From positions 1,119,001 to 1,183,000 of the forward strand of contig NZ_AP027266.1 of NCBI RefSeq assembly GCF_036322625.1: a stretch of DNA of 64,000 nt, written 5' to 3'. A program made the position numbers and the translations under genes. Positions 44,284 to 53,944 of the stretch are shown here, in pieces (positions within the stretch are counted from its first letter, which is position 1; every line of letters begins with the position of its first letter). The notes beneath the pieces are model-generated. The model was given only the letters and a program-made list of their open reading frames with translations, searched no databases and was not told the origin of the DNA. The DNA comes from Roseicyclus marinus. Its GTDB lineage: Bacteria; Pseudomonadota; Alphaproteobacteria; Rhodobacterales; Rhodobacteraceae.

Positions 44284-45345
44284 TCACTCCACCACGCTCA
44301 GCGCCGGTTGCGCATGCTGCGCCATCGACCGGCCAGCCTGGTCGAAAAACAGCACCGTCTCGGGCTCCGCGAACAGCCGCAGGCTGTCGCCCTCGCGCAC
44401 CCGGCTTGCGTGACCGTCGCGCTGGATCAGCCGATCCTCGCCCATCCGCAGATGCACCAGCGTCTCGGCCCCCAGCGCTTCGACCAGCACCACTTCGGCC
44501 TCGGGGCCCTCGCGTCCGATCCGCAGCGTTTCGGGCCGGACACCCGCCGCCACGGCCCCCGCAGGCGCGCCGCCCGCCAGCGCCGCGATGGCCTGACCGG
44601 CTGGCGTGCCCAGTTCGAAGACATTCATCGGCGGCGCCCCGATGAATTCCGCGACAAAGCGGCTCGCGGGCCGTTCATAAAGGTCCATCGGCGTGCCGAT
44701 CTGTTCGATCTTGCCCTCGGACATGATCACGATCCGGTCGGCAAGGCTCATCGCCTCCACCTGGTCATGGGTCACGAAGACGAATGTCGCGCCCAGACGG
44801 CGGTGCAGGTCCTTCAATTCCGCGCGCAGCTGGGTGCGCAGCTTGGCGTCGAGGTTCGACAAGGGCTCGTCGAACAGGAACACCGCCGGTTCGCGCACGA
44901 TGGCCCGCCCCATGGCGACGCGCTGGCGCTGACCGCCCGACAATTGCCGCGGCTTGCGGTCGAGAAATTTCTCGATCTGCAGCGTGGCCGCGGCCTGCGC
45001 GATGCGCCGGTCGATCTCGGGGCGCGGCGTGCCCTTGTTCTTCAGCCCGTATTCCATGTTCTTGCGCACGGACATGTGGGGGTAGAGCGCGTAATTCTGG
45101 AACACCATGGCGATGTCGCGTTCGGCGGGTTCGAGCTTGTTCACGACCCGACCCGCGATCTCGACCTCGCCCTCCGTGATCGTCTCGAGCCCTGCGATCA
45201 TCCGCAGGATCGTCGATTTCCCGCAGCCCGAGGGGCCGACCAGCACGATGAATTCCCCATCCGCGATATCGACCGAGGCCCCGCGCACCGCGCTGACGCC
45301 GCCCGCATAGGTTTTGCCCACGTTTCTCAGTTTCAGCTCGGCCAT
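44284..45345 (-). CDS. ugpC: UgpC, glycerol-3-phosphate ABC transporter ATP-binding protein
   Basis: The 353-residue ATPase has Walker [11 protein letters not shown]-loop [20 protein letters not shown], signature [16 protein letters not shown], Walker [16 protein letters not shown] and a C-terminal TOBE domain ([20 protein letters not shown]). This is the MalK/UgpC class. It is the last gene of ugpBAEC and starts 2 bp after ugpE. It powers uptake of sn-glycerol-3-phosphate and glycerophosphodiesters. Confidence 0.93.
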   Translation of the reverse strand: MAELKLRNVGKTYAGGVSAVRGASVDIADGEFIVLVGPSGCGKSTILRMIAGLETITEGEVEIAGRVVNKLEPAERDIAMVFQNYALYPHMSVRKNMEYGLKNKGTPRPEIDRRIAQAAATLQIEKFLDRKPRQLSGGQRQRVAMGRAIVREPAVFLFDEPLSNLDAKLRTQLRAELKDLHRRLGATFVFVTHDQVEAMSLADRIVIMSEGKIEQIGTPMDLYERPASRFVAEFIGAPPMNVFELGTPAGQAIAALAGGAPAGAVAAGVRPETLRIGREGPEAEVVLVEALGAETLVHLRMGEDRLIQRDGHASRVREGDSLRLFAEPETVLFFDQAGRSMAQHAQPALSVVE

Positions 45346-45347
45346 GG

Positions 45348-46196
45348 TTATTTCTCGCTGTCCACAAGGCCCTTCACGAAAAGCCTCTGCATGAAGATGA
45401 CGACGGCGACGGGTGGCAGCATGGCCAGCACGGTCACCGACATGATGGAATTCCACAAGGGTTCGCTGTCGACCACATCGGCCATCCGCTTGATGCCCGC
45501 GACGATGGTCTGGTAGCTGTCATCGGTCGTGACAAGGATGGGCCAGAGATACTGGTTCCAGCCATAGATGAAGAGGATCACGAACAAGGCCGCGATATTG
45601 GTCTGGGACATCGGCAAGAGGATGTCCTTGAAGAATTTCATCGGCCCCGCCCCGTCGATCCGGGCGGCTTCCATCATCTCGTCGGGGATGGTCAGAAACA
45701 CCTGCCGGAACAGGAAGGTGGCCGTGGCCGATGCCATCAGCGGCACGGTCAGGCCGGTGTAGGAATTCAGCATGTTGAGGTTCGAGATCACCTCGAAGGT
45801 CGGCACGATCCGCACCTCAACGGGCAGCATCAGCGTGATGAAGATCATCCAGAAGGCCAGCACCCGGAACGGAAAGCGGAAATAGACGATGGCGAATGCC
45901 GACAGGATCGAGATGACGATTTTGCCGAACGCGATGGCCAGCGCCATGATCATCGAATTGGTCAGCATCACCCCGATGGGCACCGACATCTGCGCGGCGA
46001 TACCGCCCTCGAAGACGCCCGAATAGGTCTCGACCGCGTTCGCCCCCGGCAAGAGCGGGATGGTCCCCGAGGTGAAGGCCGTCGGCTCATGCGTCGAGGC
46101 GATGACTGCCACATAGACCGGAAAGGCCACGATCACGACGCCCAGGATCAGGACGGCATGGGCCAGGTAGTCAAGCCAGCGTTGATTTTCGACCAT
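45348..46196 (-). CDS. ugpE: UgpE, glycerol-3-phosphate ABC transporter permease
   Basis: The 282-residue permease has six predicted helices, the UgpE-like stretch [20 protein letters not shown] and the EAA loop [40 protein letters not shown] follows. It forms the heterodimeric channel with UgpA, 13 bp upstream. Confidence 0.93.
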   Translation of the reverse strand: MVENQRWLDYLAHAVLILGVVIVAFPVYVAVIASTHEPTAFTSGTIPLLPGANAVETYSGVFEGGIAAQMSVPIGVMLTNSMIMALAIAFGKIVISILSAFAIVYFRFPFRVLAFWMIFITLMLPVEVRIVPTFEVISNLNMLNSYTGLTVPLMASATATFLFRQVFLTIPDEMMEAARIDGAGPMKFFKDILLPMSQTNIAALFVILFIYGWNQYLWPILVTTDDSYQTIVAGIKRMADVVDSEPLWNSIMSVTVLAMLPPVAVVIFMQRLFVKGLVDSEK

Positions 46197-46209
46197 GTCC
46201 TTGCCCCCC

Positions 46210-47097
46210 TCAGTAGGTCACGCGCCGTTCCACGAAGCGGAACTGGATCACGGTCAAAACGATCACAAGGCCCATCAAGATCACCGATTGCGCCGCCGAC
46301 GAGCCGAAGTTCAGGCCGACGAACCCGTCGCGGAACACCTTGTAGACAAGGATATTGGTGGCCTGTGCAGGCCCCCCTTCGGTCGTGGCGTCGATCACGG
46401 CGAAGGTCTCGAACAGCGTGTAGACGATGTTGACGACCAACAGGAAAAAGGTCGTCGGCGACAAGAGCGGCAAGGTGATGGTCCAGAACCGCTTGAACGG
46501 CCCCGCGCCGTCGATCGCGGCGGCCTCGCGCAAGCTATTGGGGATGGATTGCAGCCCTGCCACGAAGAACAGGAAATTGTAGCTGATCTGCTTCCACGCG
46601 GCGGCCACGACCACAAGGATCATCGCATCCGACGGCGTCAGCAGATGGTTCCAGTCATAGCCGAACCAGTTTTCCAGGATATAGGGCATGATCCCGATCG
46701 TGGGGTTGAAGATGAACCACCACAGAATGCCCGCCACCGCAGGGGCCACCGCATAGGGCCAGACCAGAAGCGTCGTATAGGCCCGCCCCGACCGGATCAT
46801 CCGGTCCACGGCCAAGGCCAGCACCAGCGACACACCCAGCGCGAGGATCACGGTCGAGATCGAAAAGATCACCGTCACCTTGATCGCGTTCAGATATTCG
46901 GGGCTGTCCAAGAGCCGCTCGTAATTGCGCAGGCCCACGAAGGTGAAATTCAGCCCGAACGCATCCTCGCGCAGAAAGGATTGGCGCACGGCTTGTGCGG
47001 CAGGCCACAGAAAGAAGATGCCGGTGATGATCAGCTGCGGTGCCAGCAACAGATAGGGCAGGCCCTTGTTGCCGAAAATCGTGCGTTTGGTCTGCAT
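46210..47097 (-). CDS. ugpA: UgpA, glycerol-3-phosphate ABC transporter permease
   Basis: The 295-residue permease starts [20 protein letters not shown]. It has [40 protein letters not shown] (EAA loop) and [20 protein letters not shown], all typical of UgpA. GGGGGCGAG precedes the chosen ATG; an earlier in-frame ATG at 47115 is less likely. A hairpin separates it from ugpB. Confidence 0.93.
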   Translation of the reverse strand: MQTKRTIFGNKGLPYLLLAPQLIITGIFFLWPAAQAVRQSFLREDAFGLNFTFVGLRNYERLLDSPEYLNAIKVTVIFSISTVILALGVSLVLALAVDRMIRSGRAYTTLLVWPYAVAPAVAGILWWFIFNPTIGIMPYILENWFGYDWNHLLTPSDAMILVVVAAAWKQISYNFLFFVAGLQSIPNSLREAAAIDGAGPFKRFWTITLPLLSPTTFFLLVVNIVYTLFETFAVIDATTEGGPAQATNILVYKVFRDGFVGLNFGSSAAQSVILMGLVIVLTVIQFRFVERRVTY

Positions 47098-47118
47098 CTC
47101 GCCCCCAAGGTGCAAAGA

Positions 47119-47145
47119 CCCGCGCCAAAAGGTTTGCGGCGCGGG
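47119..47145 (-). terminator. hairpin between ugpB and ugpA
   Basis: CCCGCGCC and GGCGCGGG flank an 11-base loop, followed on the minus strand by TCTTTG. It probably trims expression after ugpB so that the binding protein is made in excess, as with the hairpin after phnD2. Confidence 0.6.
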
Positions 47146-47166
47146 CCGGTCGTCAGGTCAGCGGCT

Positions 47167-48492
47167 TCAGCCGTTGGCATCCTCGAAGTCGCGGATCAGC
47201 GCGTTGCCACGCTCGACCACGGCATCCAGCGCGCCCTGTGCATCGACGGCACCCGACAGCAGGCGCTCGAATTCCTCGTCGATGACGGTGCGGATCTGGA
47301 CATAGTTGCCGAAGCGCAGACCGCGCGAATTGTCGGTCGGCGGGTTCAGCGTCATTTGCCGGATCGAGGTGTCCGCGCCGGGGTTGGCCTCGTAATAGCC
47401 CTGCGCCTGGCTCAGCTCATAGGCCGCCTGCGTGATCGGCAGGTAGCCCGTGTCCTGGTGCCACTGCGCCTGAACCTCGGGCGAGGAGAGGAAGTTGAAG
47501 AACTCGGCCACGCCGCGCTGCTCTTCTTCCGAACCGCCCGCCAGAACCCACAGCGTCGCGCCGCCGATGATCGAGTTCTGCGGCGCGCCCGGAACGTCGT
47601 CGTAATAGGGCAGCATGCCGAAGCCGACTTCGAAATCGGTGGCATTGGCCATCACGCCTGCGCGGCCTGCCGAAGATTCCATCATGATCCCGCAGGTCTG
47701 CGAGTAGAAGGACGGGCCGGCATCATTGCCGCCGCCGGGACCCGCATAGCGATACAGGCCCTCGTCTTCCCAGCGTGCAAGGTTCTCCCAATGGCGCACC
47801 TGCACCGGACCGTTGAAGGTCAACTCGGTTTCCAGACCGCCAAAGCCGTTTTGCAGCGTGCCGATCTGCTGGTTGTGCCAGGCCGAGAAGTTTTCCAGCT
47901 GCGCCCAGCTGACCCAGCGCGAGGTGAAGCCGCAAGGGGCCGCGCCCGACGACACGATCTGGCGCGAGAATGCCTCGACCTCGGCCCAGGTGGTGGGCGG
48001 GGTGTTGGGGTCAAGACCCGCCGCCTCGAAGACGTTGCGGTTGTAGTAGAGGATCGGCGTCGACGAATTGAACGGCATCGACAGCATGTTGCCCTCGGGG
48101 TCGGTGTAATAGCCGACAACGGCGGGCAGGAAGGCCGAGGGGTCGAAATCGACGCCCGCATTGGCCATCAGCTGGTAGACGGGAACGATCGCGCCTTCGG
48201 CCGCCATCATCGTGCCGGTGCCGACCTCGAAGACCTGGACGATATCGGGCTGCTCGCCCGCACGGAAGGCCGCGATGGCCCCGGTCATCGTTTCCGCGTA
48301 GGAGCCGCGATAGGACGGGACGACGACGAATTCGCTCTGGGTCGCGTTGAAGGCGGTCGCAAGCGCCTCGGTCTTTTCGCCCAGTTCGCCACCCATGGCA
48401 TGCCACCAGTCGATCTGGGTCTGCGCGCCCGCATGGGTGCTCAGTGCGATGACGCTGACGGCGCTGGCCGCAGCGAAATGACGGAATTTCAT
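47167..48492 (-). CDS. ugpB: UgpB, glycerol-3-phosphate-binding periplasmic protein
   Basis: The 441-residue exported protein has a signal peptide (FAAASAVSVIALSTHAGAQ). UgpB-typical segments are IDWWHAMGGELGEKTEALAT, FNATQSEFVVVPSYRGSYAE, QVFEVGTGTMMAAEGAIVPV and MPFNSSTPILYYNRNVFEAA. It captures glycerol-3-phosphate for UgpAEC. GGAGGAG precedes the ATG, and a Pho box lies about 100 bp upstream. Confidence 0.94.
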   Translation of the reverse strand: MKFRHFAAASAVSVIALSTHAGAQTQIDWWHAMGGELGEKTEALATAFNATQSEFVVVPSYRGSYAETMTGAIAAFRAGEQPDIVQVFEVGTGTMMAAEGAIVPVYQLMANAGVDFDPSAFLPAVVGYYTDPEGNMLSMPFNSSTPILYYNRNVFEAAGLDPNTPPTTWAEVEAFSRQIVSSGAAPCGFTSRWVSWAQLENFSAWHNQQIGTLQNGFGGLETELTFNGPVQVRHWENLARWEDEGLYRYAGPGGGNDAGPSFYSQTCGIMMESSAGRAGVMANATDFEVGFGMLPYYDDVPGAPQNSIIGGATLWVLAGGSEEEQRGVAEFFNFLSSPEVQAQWHQDTGYLPITQAAYELSQAQGYYEANPGADTSIRQMTLNPPTDNSRGLRFGNYVQIRTVIDEEFERLLSGAVDAQGALDAVVERGNALIRDFEDANG

Positions 48493-48589
48493 ATGTTTCT
48501 CCTCCGGCCGGTCACCCGGCGCATGTGTCGGTCAGGAAACGAAAGGGGCCTTCGTGGCATCCCCTCCGCGCGGCGCTTAACGCTCTTTT

Positions 48590-48607
48590 GTGACAGGTGT
48601 GTTACAC
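48590..48607 (-). promoter_or_regulatory. Pho box ahead of ugpB
   Basis: On the minus strand, GTGTAAC-ACAC-CTGTCAC has the exact 7-4-7 layout, and the second half matches the consensus CTGTCAY fully. It stands 98 bp before the ugpB start. Ugp operons are known PhoB targets in several bacteria, so phosphate limitation should induce it. Confidence 0.65.
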
Positions 48608-48701
48608 CCCGAGCCGGATTGAGACATGACGTCGGGTCGAAAATCAACCAAAAGGTCAAAGCCCGCGCACAAGTTTTTTCACTTGCAAGGATCGGCCCGT
48701 T

Positions 48702-49484
48702 TCAGGCCGCCAGATCGATCCAGACCGGCACGTGGTCAGAGGGCTTTTCCCGCCCCCGCACGTCCTTCTCGATGCCCGCATCGCGCATCAGATCGGCGGC
48801 TTGCGGACTGAGCAGCAGGTGGTCGATGCGGATGCCGTTGTTCCGCTCCCAGGCGCCTGCCTGGTAATCCCAGAAGGAATAGAGCCCCGGTGCCTGCGTC
48901 CGCGCCCGGATCGCCTCGGTAAAGCCAAGGTTGACGATCCGCCGGAACGCCGCCCGGCTTTGCGGCAGCGCCAGCGCATCCGCGCGCCAGGCTTCGGGCT
49001 TGGCCGCATCCTCGTCTTGCGGGATCACGTTGTAATCGCCCGCCAGAACCAGCGGCATCTCCTGGGCCAGCAGGCTTTTGGCATGGGCCTCCATCCGGGC
49101 CATCCATGCGAGCTTGTAGTCGTATTTCGGCCCCGGCGCGGGGTTCCCGTTGGGCAGGTACAGCCCGCAGACCCGCACGGCATGGGTATCCCCGATCACG
49201 CTCGCCTCGATCCAGCGCGCCTGTTCGTCCTCCGCATCGCCGGGCAGACCCCGGCTCACATCCTCCAGCGGCAGTTTCGACAGGATCGCGACCCCGTTGA
49301 AGCCCTTCTGGCCATGGGTTTCCACCCGGTAGCCCATGTCCTCGAAATGCTCGCGGGGAAAGCCTTCGTCGACCGACTTGATCTCTTGCAACAGCGCCAC
49401 ATCGGGCTGGAAGGCGGCCAGCCAATCGCTCAACGCCTCGATCCGCGCCTTGATGCCGTTGATGTTGAATGTCGCGATCTTCAT
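48702..49484 (-). CDS. xthA: exodeoxyribonuclease III
   Basis: The 260-residue protein starts MKIATFNINGIKARIEALSD and has LLQEIKSVDEGFP, RWIEASVIGDTHAVRVCGLY, the catalytic GDYNVIPQDEDAAKPEAW and the C-terminal SDHVPVWIDL. It cleaves DNA at abasic sites and trims 3' ends in base-excision repair. Length matches the family. Confidence 0.95.
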   Translation of the reverse strand: MKIATFNINGIKARIEALSDWLAAFQPDVALLQEIKSVDEGFPREHFEDMGYRVETHGQKGFNGVAILSKLPLEDVSRGLPGDAEDEQARWIEASVIGDTHAVRVCGLYLPNGNPAPGPKYDYKLAWMARMEAHAKSLLAQEMPLVLAGDYNVIPQDEDAAKPEAWRADALALPQSRAAFRRIVNLGFTEAIRARTQAPGLYSFWDYQAGAWERNNGIRIDHLLLSPQAADLMRDAGIEKDVRGREKPSDHVPVWIDLAA

Positions 49485-49557
49485 GGCCCTGTCCCCCGTT
49501 TGCCCCGGTTTTCACACGGGGCAGGGCAGGGGGGCAAGGTCACATCGCCCCCCTCCC

Positions 49558-49902
49558 TCACATCGAGAAGGAGGTGCCGCACCCGCAAGACGATGTCGCG
49601 TTGGGGTTCTGGATCGTGAACCGCGCCCCGATCAATTCTTCCGTGAAATCGATCACCGCATCGGCGAGGAACGGCAGGGAGACGCTGTCCACCACCACTT
49701 TCTGGCCCAGCCCCTCCAGCACCAGGTCATCGCTCGTGGGATCGTCGAGCTTGATCTCGTATTGAAACCCCGAACAGCCGCCCCCCTCGACCGCCACGCG
49801 CAGCGCGCGCGCCTCGCCTGCGGCCTCGTTGATCTCGGCCAGCCGGGCAAAGGCCCGCTCGGTCACCTTGGGCGGCACGGTCAGGGTGAGGGACATGGAC
49901 AT
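49558..49902 (-). CDS. erpA: A-type iron-sulfur cluster carrier (ErpA/IscA family)
   Basis: The 114-residue protein has the three conserved cysteines in VEGGGCSGFQYEI and SSCGCGTSFSM, and the FTEELIGARFTIQNPNA region of ErpA-like carriers. It passes Fe-S clusters to target proteins. The start at 49902 fits AAGGA about 9 bases upstream. It diverges from the dGTPase-like gene. Confidence 0.9.
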   Translation of the reverse strand: MSMSLTLTVPPKVTERAFARLAEINEAAGEARALRVAVEGGGCSGFQYEIKLDDPTSDDLVLEGLGQKVVVDSVSLPFLADAVIDFTEELIGARFTIQNPNATSSCGCGTSFSM

Positions 49903-49990
49903 GGGCGGCATTCCTTCGGGGCGCTGTCGCAATTCTTCTCCCCAGCATATATGAACCCCGCAACAACGGACAAGAACCGGAACCGATGCG

Positions 49991-51160
49991 ATGCGCGCGC
50001 CCTTTGCCTGCGACCCCACCCAGACCCGTGGCCGCCGCGTGCCCGAGGAAGAAAGCACCTTCCGCTCGCCGTTCCAGCGCGACCGCGACCGGATCATCCA
50101 CGCCTCCGCCTTTCGCCGCCTCAAGCACAAGACGCAGGTCTTCGTCGAACACGAGGGCGATTATTTCCGCACCCGCCTGACCCATTCCATCGAAGTGGCG
50201 CAGGTGGCCCGCACCATCGCCCGCGCGCTGGGCCTGGACGAGGACCTGACCGAGGCCGTGGCGCTGGCCCATGACCTTGGCCATCCCCCCTTCGGCCATA
50301 CGGGCGAGGATGCGCTTCAGGCGCTCATGGCCCCCCATGGCGGCTTCGACCATAACGCGCAGGCGATCCGCATCGTCACCCATCTCGAACGCCATTACGC
50401 CGAATTCGACGGGTTGAACCTCAGCTGGGAAACCCTCGAAGGCATCGCCAAGCATAATGGTCCAGTGACGCCACCCATCCACTGGGCGCTGGCCGCCTGC
50501 TGCGAAACCGTCGATCTGGAGCTTTCGACCCATGCCAGCGCCGAGGCGCAGGTCGCGGCCATCGCCGATGACATCGCCTACAACCACCACGACCTGCACG
50601 ACGGTCTGCGCGCGGAACTCTTCTCGACCGACGAACTGGCCGCACTCCCCATCCTCGATGCCTGCTTCGCCGAGGTCGACCGCCTCTATCCCGGCCTCAA
50701 CTATTACCGCCGCCGCCACGAGGCGCTGCGCCGCTTTTTCGGCGTGCTGGTCGAGGATGTGATCGCCTATGCAAGGACCGAGCTTGCCGCGCTTGCGCCT
50801 CGCGATGCAGCCGATATCCGCGCGGCGGGCCGCCCCATCATCCGTTTCTCGAAACCCGTCTTCGACGATCTCAAGGTGATCCGCGACTTCCTCTTCCACC
50901 GCATGTACCGCGCCCCCGCCGTGGTCGAGATGCGGCGCGAGGTGACGGCGGTGGTCCATGACCTCTTCCCCCATTTCATCGCCCATCCCGATGAATTGCC
51001 CAAGCAATGGCGCAAGGATGTGGAGGAGGTGTCGGGCGACGAAACCGCCCTTGCCCGGATCGTGTGCGATTACATCTCCGGCATGACCGATCGTTTCGCG
51101 CTCCAGACCCATGCCCGGGTGTTCGGGGCGGCATCCCGGGAAAACCGCTTGCCTGTCTGA
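49991..51160 (+). CDS. dgt: deoxyguanosinetriphosphate triphosphohydrolase-like HD protein
   Basis: The 389-residue protein has the HD-domain ligands in TRLTHSIEVAQVARTIARAL and ALAHDLGHPPFGHTGEDAL, and later IADDIAYNHHDLHDGL. It matches the dGTPase type 2 family and length. It would hydrolyse dNTPs to deoxynucleosides and triphosphate, helping to control the nucleotide pool. The ATG at 49991 gives the conserved CDPTQTRGRRVPEEESTFRS start. Confidence 0.93.
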   Translation: MRAPFACDPTQTRGRRVPEEESTFRSPFQRDRDRIIHASAFRRLKHKTQVFVEHEGDYFRTRLTHSIEVAQVARTIARALGLDEDLTEAVALAHDLGHPPFGHTGEDALQALMAPHGGFDHNAQAIRIVTHLERHYAEFDGLNLSWETLEGIAKHNGPVTPPIHWALAACCETVDLELSTHASAEAQVAAIADDIAYNHHDLHDGLRAELFSTDELAALPILDACFAEVDRLYPGLNYYRRRHEALRRFFGVLVEDVIAYARTELAALAPRDAADIRAAGRPIIRFSKPVFDDLKVIRDFLFHRMYRAPAVVEMRREVTAVVHDLFPHFIAHPDELPKQWRKDVEEVSGDETALARIVCDYISGMTDRFALQTHARVFGAASRENRLPV

Positions 51161-51250
51161 AACCGGACTGTCGGAGTTGAATATTTCGTTGGGTTGGTCT
51201 ATCTTTCAGCCATGCAATACAGCGCCCCCCAGCAGCGCGAAGGTGACCGG

Positions 51251-51373
51251 ATGCGTGAACATGCAAGACGGCTCTCGGACCGATCCAGCAAGCTGGAGCA
51301 GCGGCTCAACAAATACGCCTTCCTGCTACCTGTGGGGGTCTTGATCGTTCTTGCCATCGGTTTCGTCGGCTGA
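51251..51373 (+). CDS. possible small membrane protein, 40 residues
   Basis: A short frame encodes a basic, helical N-terminus (REHARRLSDRSSKLEQRLNK) and one hydrophobic helix (YAFLLPVGVLIVLAIGF). GAAGGTGA lies just upstream of the ATG. An earlier ATG at 51212 would add 13 residues but has no ribosome site. The frame overlaps the end of the opposite-strand channel gene by 48 bp. I recognise no family. Confidence 0.45.
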   Translation: MREHARRLSDRSSKLEQRLNKYAFLLPVGVLIVLAIGFVG

Positions 51374-52006
51374 CGGACTGGAAGCCTCGTCCCCGGTCGA
51401 CGGGGTCGTCGTCCCCTTGCCTTGATCTTTGGTCCGCGCATCTGCCGGTGCGGCTGGCACCGGGGGTCTTTCCGGATCATGGCCCGGATCGTCTTGCGTC
51501 GGATTTCCCCGCAGCAACCCGTCTTGCAGCAGGAAAAAGGCTGCGGCGGCGAAAAGCCCGAGGTGCAGGTTGCCGACAATGGCCTGAAAAGCCGCAACCA
51601 ACCGCAAGATCGGGCCTTGGGGCGAGATGTCGCCATAGCCAAGCGTCGCAAAGGTAACCATCGAGAAATAAAGCGTCGTGAGGGCCGAAGCCGCGTCTTC
51701 ACCCGGGCCTTGCACGCCCTGCAGCAGATAGACATAGGCATAGGCCGTGATCGTCAAAACCGATGACACGACCAGCCGAAGCAGCAATTCGCCGATCTGG
51801 AGCGATGCATTCTGTGCCACCGCCGGCAAGACCACGACCAGAAGGATCAGGTAGCCAAGCGAAATGCCGATCAAGATCGCCCCGACCCAGTCGGATGGGT
51901 CGCTCAGCCACGGCAGCCACATCAGCGATTGGTTCGCCAGGGCCGCGCCGATCAGCACGCAGGCAAAAGCACCCGCCACGGTCCAGTTCCTGAACCAGCC
52001 CGACAT
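51326..52006 (-). CDS. potassium-channel-like protein with a two-helix pore
   Basis: The 226-residue protein has two N-terminal membrane helices and then an Ion_trans_2 pore. The pore includes the selectivity filter TLGYGD within YFSMVTFATLGYGDISPQGP and is flanked by helices (SSVLTITAYAYVYLLQ, AFQAIVGNLHLGLFAAAAFF). The C-terminal 55 residues are hydrophilic, rich in Pro, Asp and Thr, with no ligand-binding RCK domain. The start at 52006 fits GAGGG 9 bases upstream. Confidence 0.82.
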   Translation of the reverse strand: MSGWFRNWTVAGAFACVLIGAALANQSLMWLPWLSDPSDWVGAILIGISLGYLILLVVVLPAVAQNASLQIGELLLRLVVSSVLTITAYAYVYLLQGVQGPGEDAASALTTLYFSMVTFATLGYGDISPQGPILRLVAAFQAIVGNLHLGLFAAAAFFLLQDGLLRGNPTQDDPGHDPERPPVPAAPADARTKDQGKGTTTPSTGDEASSPSADETDGKNDQDPHR

Positions 52007-52115
52007 CGAAGACATCCCTCGATACTCGTCACACCACCGCATGGGCCGACATCGCGGCTGTTGACCTCGCCCATGCCATTGCTAAACGGCTAACATAGAC
52101 TGGGAAGGTTTTGCC

Positions 52116-53846
52116 ATGACGCTGTTCGCCGATATCCATGCCGCCGTTCTGACCGCGCTTGATGCGCTCGAGGCCGAGGGGGCTTTGCCCGCGGGTCTCG
52201 ACCGCGCGAATGTGGCGGTGGAACCGCCCCGCGATGCGGCGCATGGCGACATGGCGACCAATGCCGCGATGGTCCTGTCCAAGCCCGCGGGCATGAAGCC
52301 CCGCGACATCGCCGAGGCGCTGGCAGGCAAACTCGCCCTCGACCCCCGCATCGCCAGCGCCGAAGTGGCGGGCCCGGGCTTTCTCAACCTGCGGCTCACC
52401 CCCGATGCCTGGCGCGGTGTCGTGGCCGCCATCCTGACCCAGGGCGCGGCCTATGGCCGGTCCGCGATGGGGCAGAGGCGGCGGGTCAATGTCGAATATG
52501 TCTCGGCCAACCCGACCGGGCCCTTGCACGTGGGCCATACGCGCGGCGCGGTCTTTGGCGATGCGCTGGCCAGCCTTCTGGATTACACCGGCCATGACGT
52601 CACCCGCGAATATTACATCAACGACGGCGGCGCGCAGGTCGATGTCCTCGCGCGCTCGGTCTATCTCCGCTACCTCGAGGCGCATGGGCAAGAGGTGGCC
52701 TTTGCCGACGGCACCTATCCGGGCGACTATCTCATCGAGGTCGGCCGCGCGCTGAAGGACGCCGTGGGCGATGCATATTTGGGGAAAGATGAAGGGGTAT
52801 GGCTGGCCGAGGTGCGCGATTTCGCCACCGACCGCATGATGGACCTGATCCGCGCGGACCTCAAGGCGCTCGGCGTCGAGATGGACGTGTTCTATTCCGA
52901 GAAATCCCTCTACGGTACCGGCCGGATCGAGGCAGCACTCGACGATCTGCGCGCCAAGGGCCTGATCTACGAGGGCGTGCTGGAACCGCCCAAGGGCAAG
53001 ACCCCCGAAGATTGGGAACCGCGCAGCCAGACCTTGTTCAAATCGACCGATTTCGGCGATGACGTGGACCGCCCGGTGATGAAATCGGACGGGGCCTGGA
53101 CCTATTTCGCCCCCGACATCGCCTATCACTACGACAAGATCACGCGCGGCTTCGACGAGCTGATCGACATTTTCGGTGCCGATCACGGCGGCTACGTCAA
53201 GCGGATGAAGGCGGCGGTGGCAGCCCTCTCGGGCAATCGCGTGCCGCTGGACATCAAGCTGACCCAGCTCGTCAAGCTCAAGCGTGGCGATCAGGAACTC
53301 AAGATGTCCAAGCGCGCGGGCACTTTCGTCACGCTGCGCGACGTGGTCGAGATGGTGGGGGCCGATGTCACCCGCTTCGTCATGCTCACCCGCAAGAACG
53401 ACGCGCCCTTGGATTTCGACGTGGACAAGGTGCGCGAGCAATCCAAGGACAATCCGGTCTTCTACGTGCAATATGCCCATGCGCGTATCCAGTCCGTGCT
53501 GCGCCGCGCGGCCGAGGCGGGCGTCGCCCCCGGCGGCCCCGACGACCTGTCCGTGATCGCCGATCCCGCCGAACTTGCCCTGGTGGCAAAGCTCGCCGAA
53601 TGGCCGCGCCTTGTCGAAAGCGCGGCCCAGACGCACGAGCCCCATCGCGTGGCCTTCTACCTCTATGACCTGTCCTCGGAATTCCACGCGCTGTGGAACA
53701 AGGGCAACGCCGAACCCGCGCTGCGCTTCTGGCAAGAGGACGATCCTGCCACAAGCCGGGGCAAACTGGCCCTGATCCGGTCCGTTGCGATTGTCATTTC
53801 CAACGGTCTTGGTATTCTTGGGGTCACACCGGCCGACAAGATGTAA
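52116..53846 (+). CDS. argS: arginyl-tRNA synthetase
   Basis: The 576-residue class I enzyme has the N-terminal Add-1 domain, the HIGH-like motif [12 protein letters not shown] (about 139) and [34 protein letters not shown] follows in the catalytic core, with a DALR anticodon-binding domain at the end. Residues 219-227, in [12 protein letters not shown], are encoded by a copy of the 26-bp intergenic-type repeat, which keeps the frame. It starts the run argS-SPOR-nagZ-scpA-scpB. Confidence 0.97.
   Translation: MTLFADIHAAVLTALDALEAEGALPAGLDRANVAVEPPRDAAHGDMATNAAMVLSKPAGMKPRDIAEALAGKLALDPRIASAEVAGPGFLNLRLTPDAWRGVVAAILTQGAAYGRSAMGQRRRVNVEYVSANPTGPLHVGHTRGAVFGDALASLLDYTGHDVTREYYINDGGAQVDVLARSVYLRYLEAHGQEVAFADGTYPGDYLIEVGRALKDAVGDAYLGKDEGVWLAEVRDFATDRMMDLIRADLKALGVEMDVFYSEKSLYGTGRIEAALDDLRAKGLIYEGVLEPPKGKTPEDWEPRSQTLFKSTDFGDDVDRPVMKSDGAWTYFAPDIAYHYDKITRGFDELIDIFGADHGGYVKRMKAAVAALSGNRVPLDIKLTQLVKLKRGDQELKMSKRAGTFVTLRDVVEMVGADVTRFVMLTRKNDAPLDFDVDKVREQSKDNPVFYVQYAHARIQSVLRRAAEAGVAPGGPDDLSVIADPAELALVAKLAEWPRLVESAAQTHEPHRVAFYLYDLSSEFHALWNKGNAEPALRFWQEDDPATSRGKLALIRSVAIVISNGLGILGVTPADKM
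52772..52797 (+). repeat. 26-bp repeat, copy 6, inside argS
   Basis: TGCATATTT then GG then GGAAAGATGAAGGGG matches the intergenic copies at 4726 and 8751 at 24 or 25 of 26 bases. It lies within the argS frame. Chance identity over this length within one gene is very unlikely. Confidence 0.75.
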
Positions 53847-53944
53847 GGCGTTCAAGACCTTCCACCGGCCGGATCGAGACAGTCTAAGGCCCCGAGGCGA
53901 CCCGTGCAGGTCGTCCCGGGCGGCAGGAACAGGCATGGCAGGTC

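Noticed and set aside
46195-48867. An 890-codon open frame on the plus strand across the ugp genes
   Set aside because: It is antisense to four well-supported ugp genes, and its translation is rich in His, Arg and Gly with no recognisable domain.
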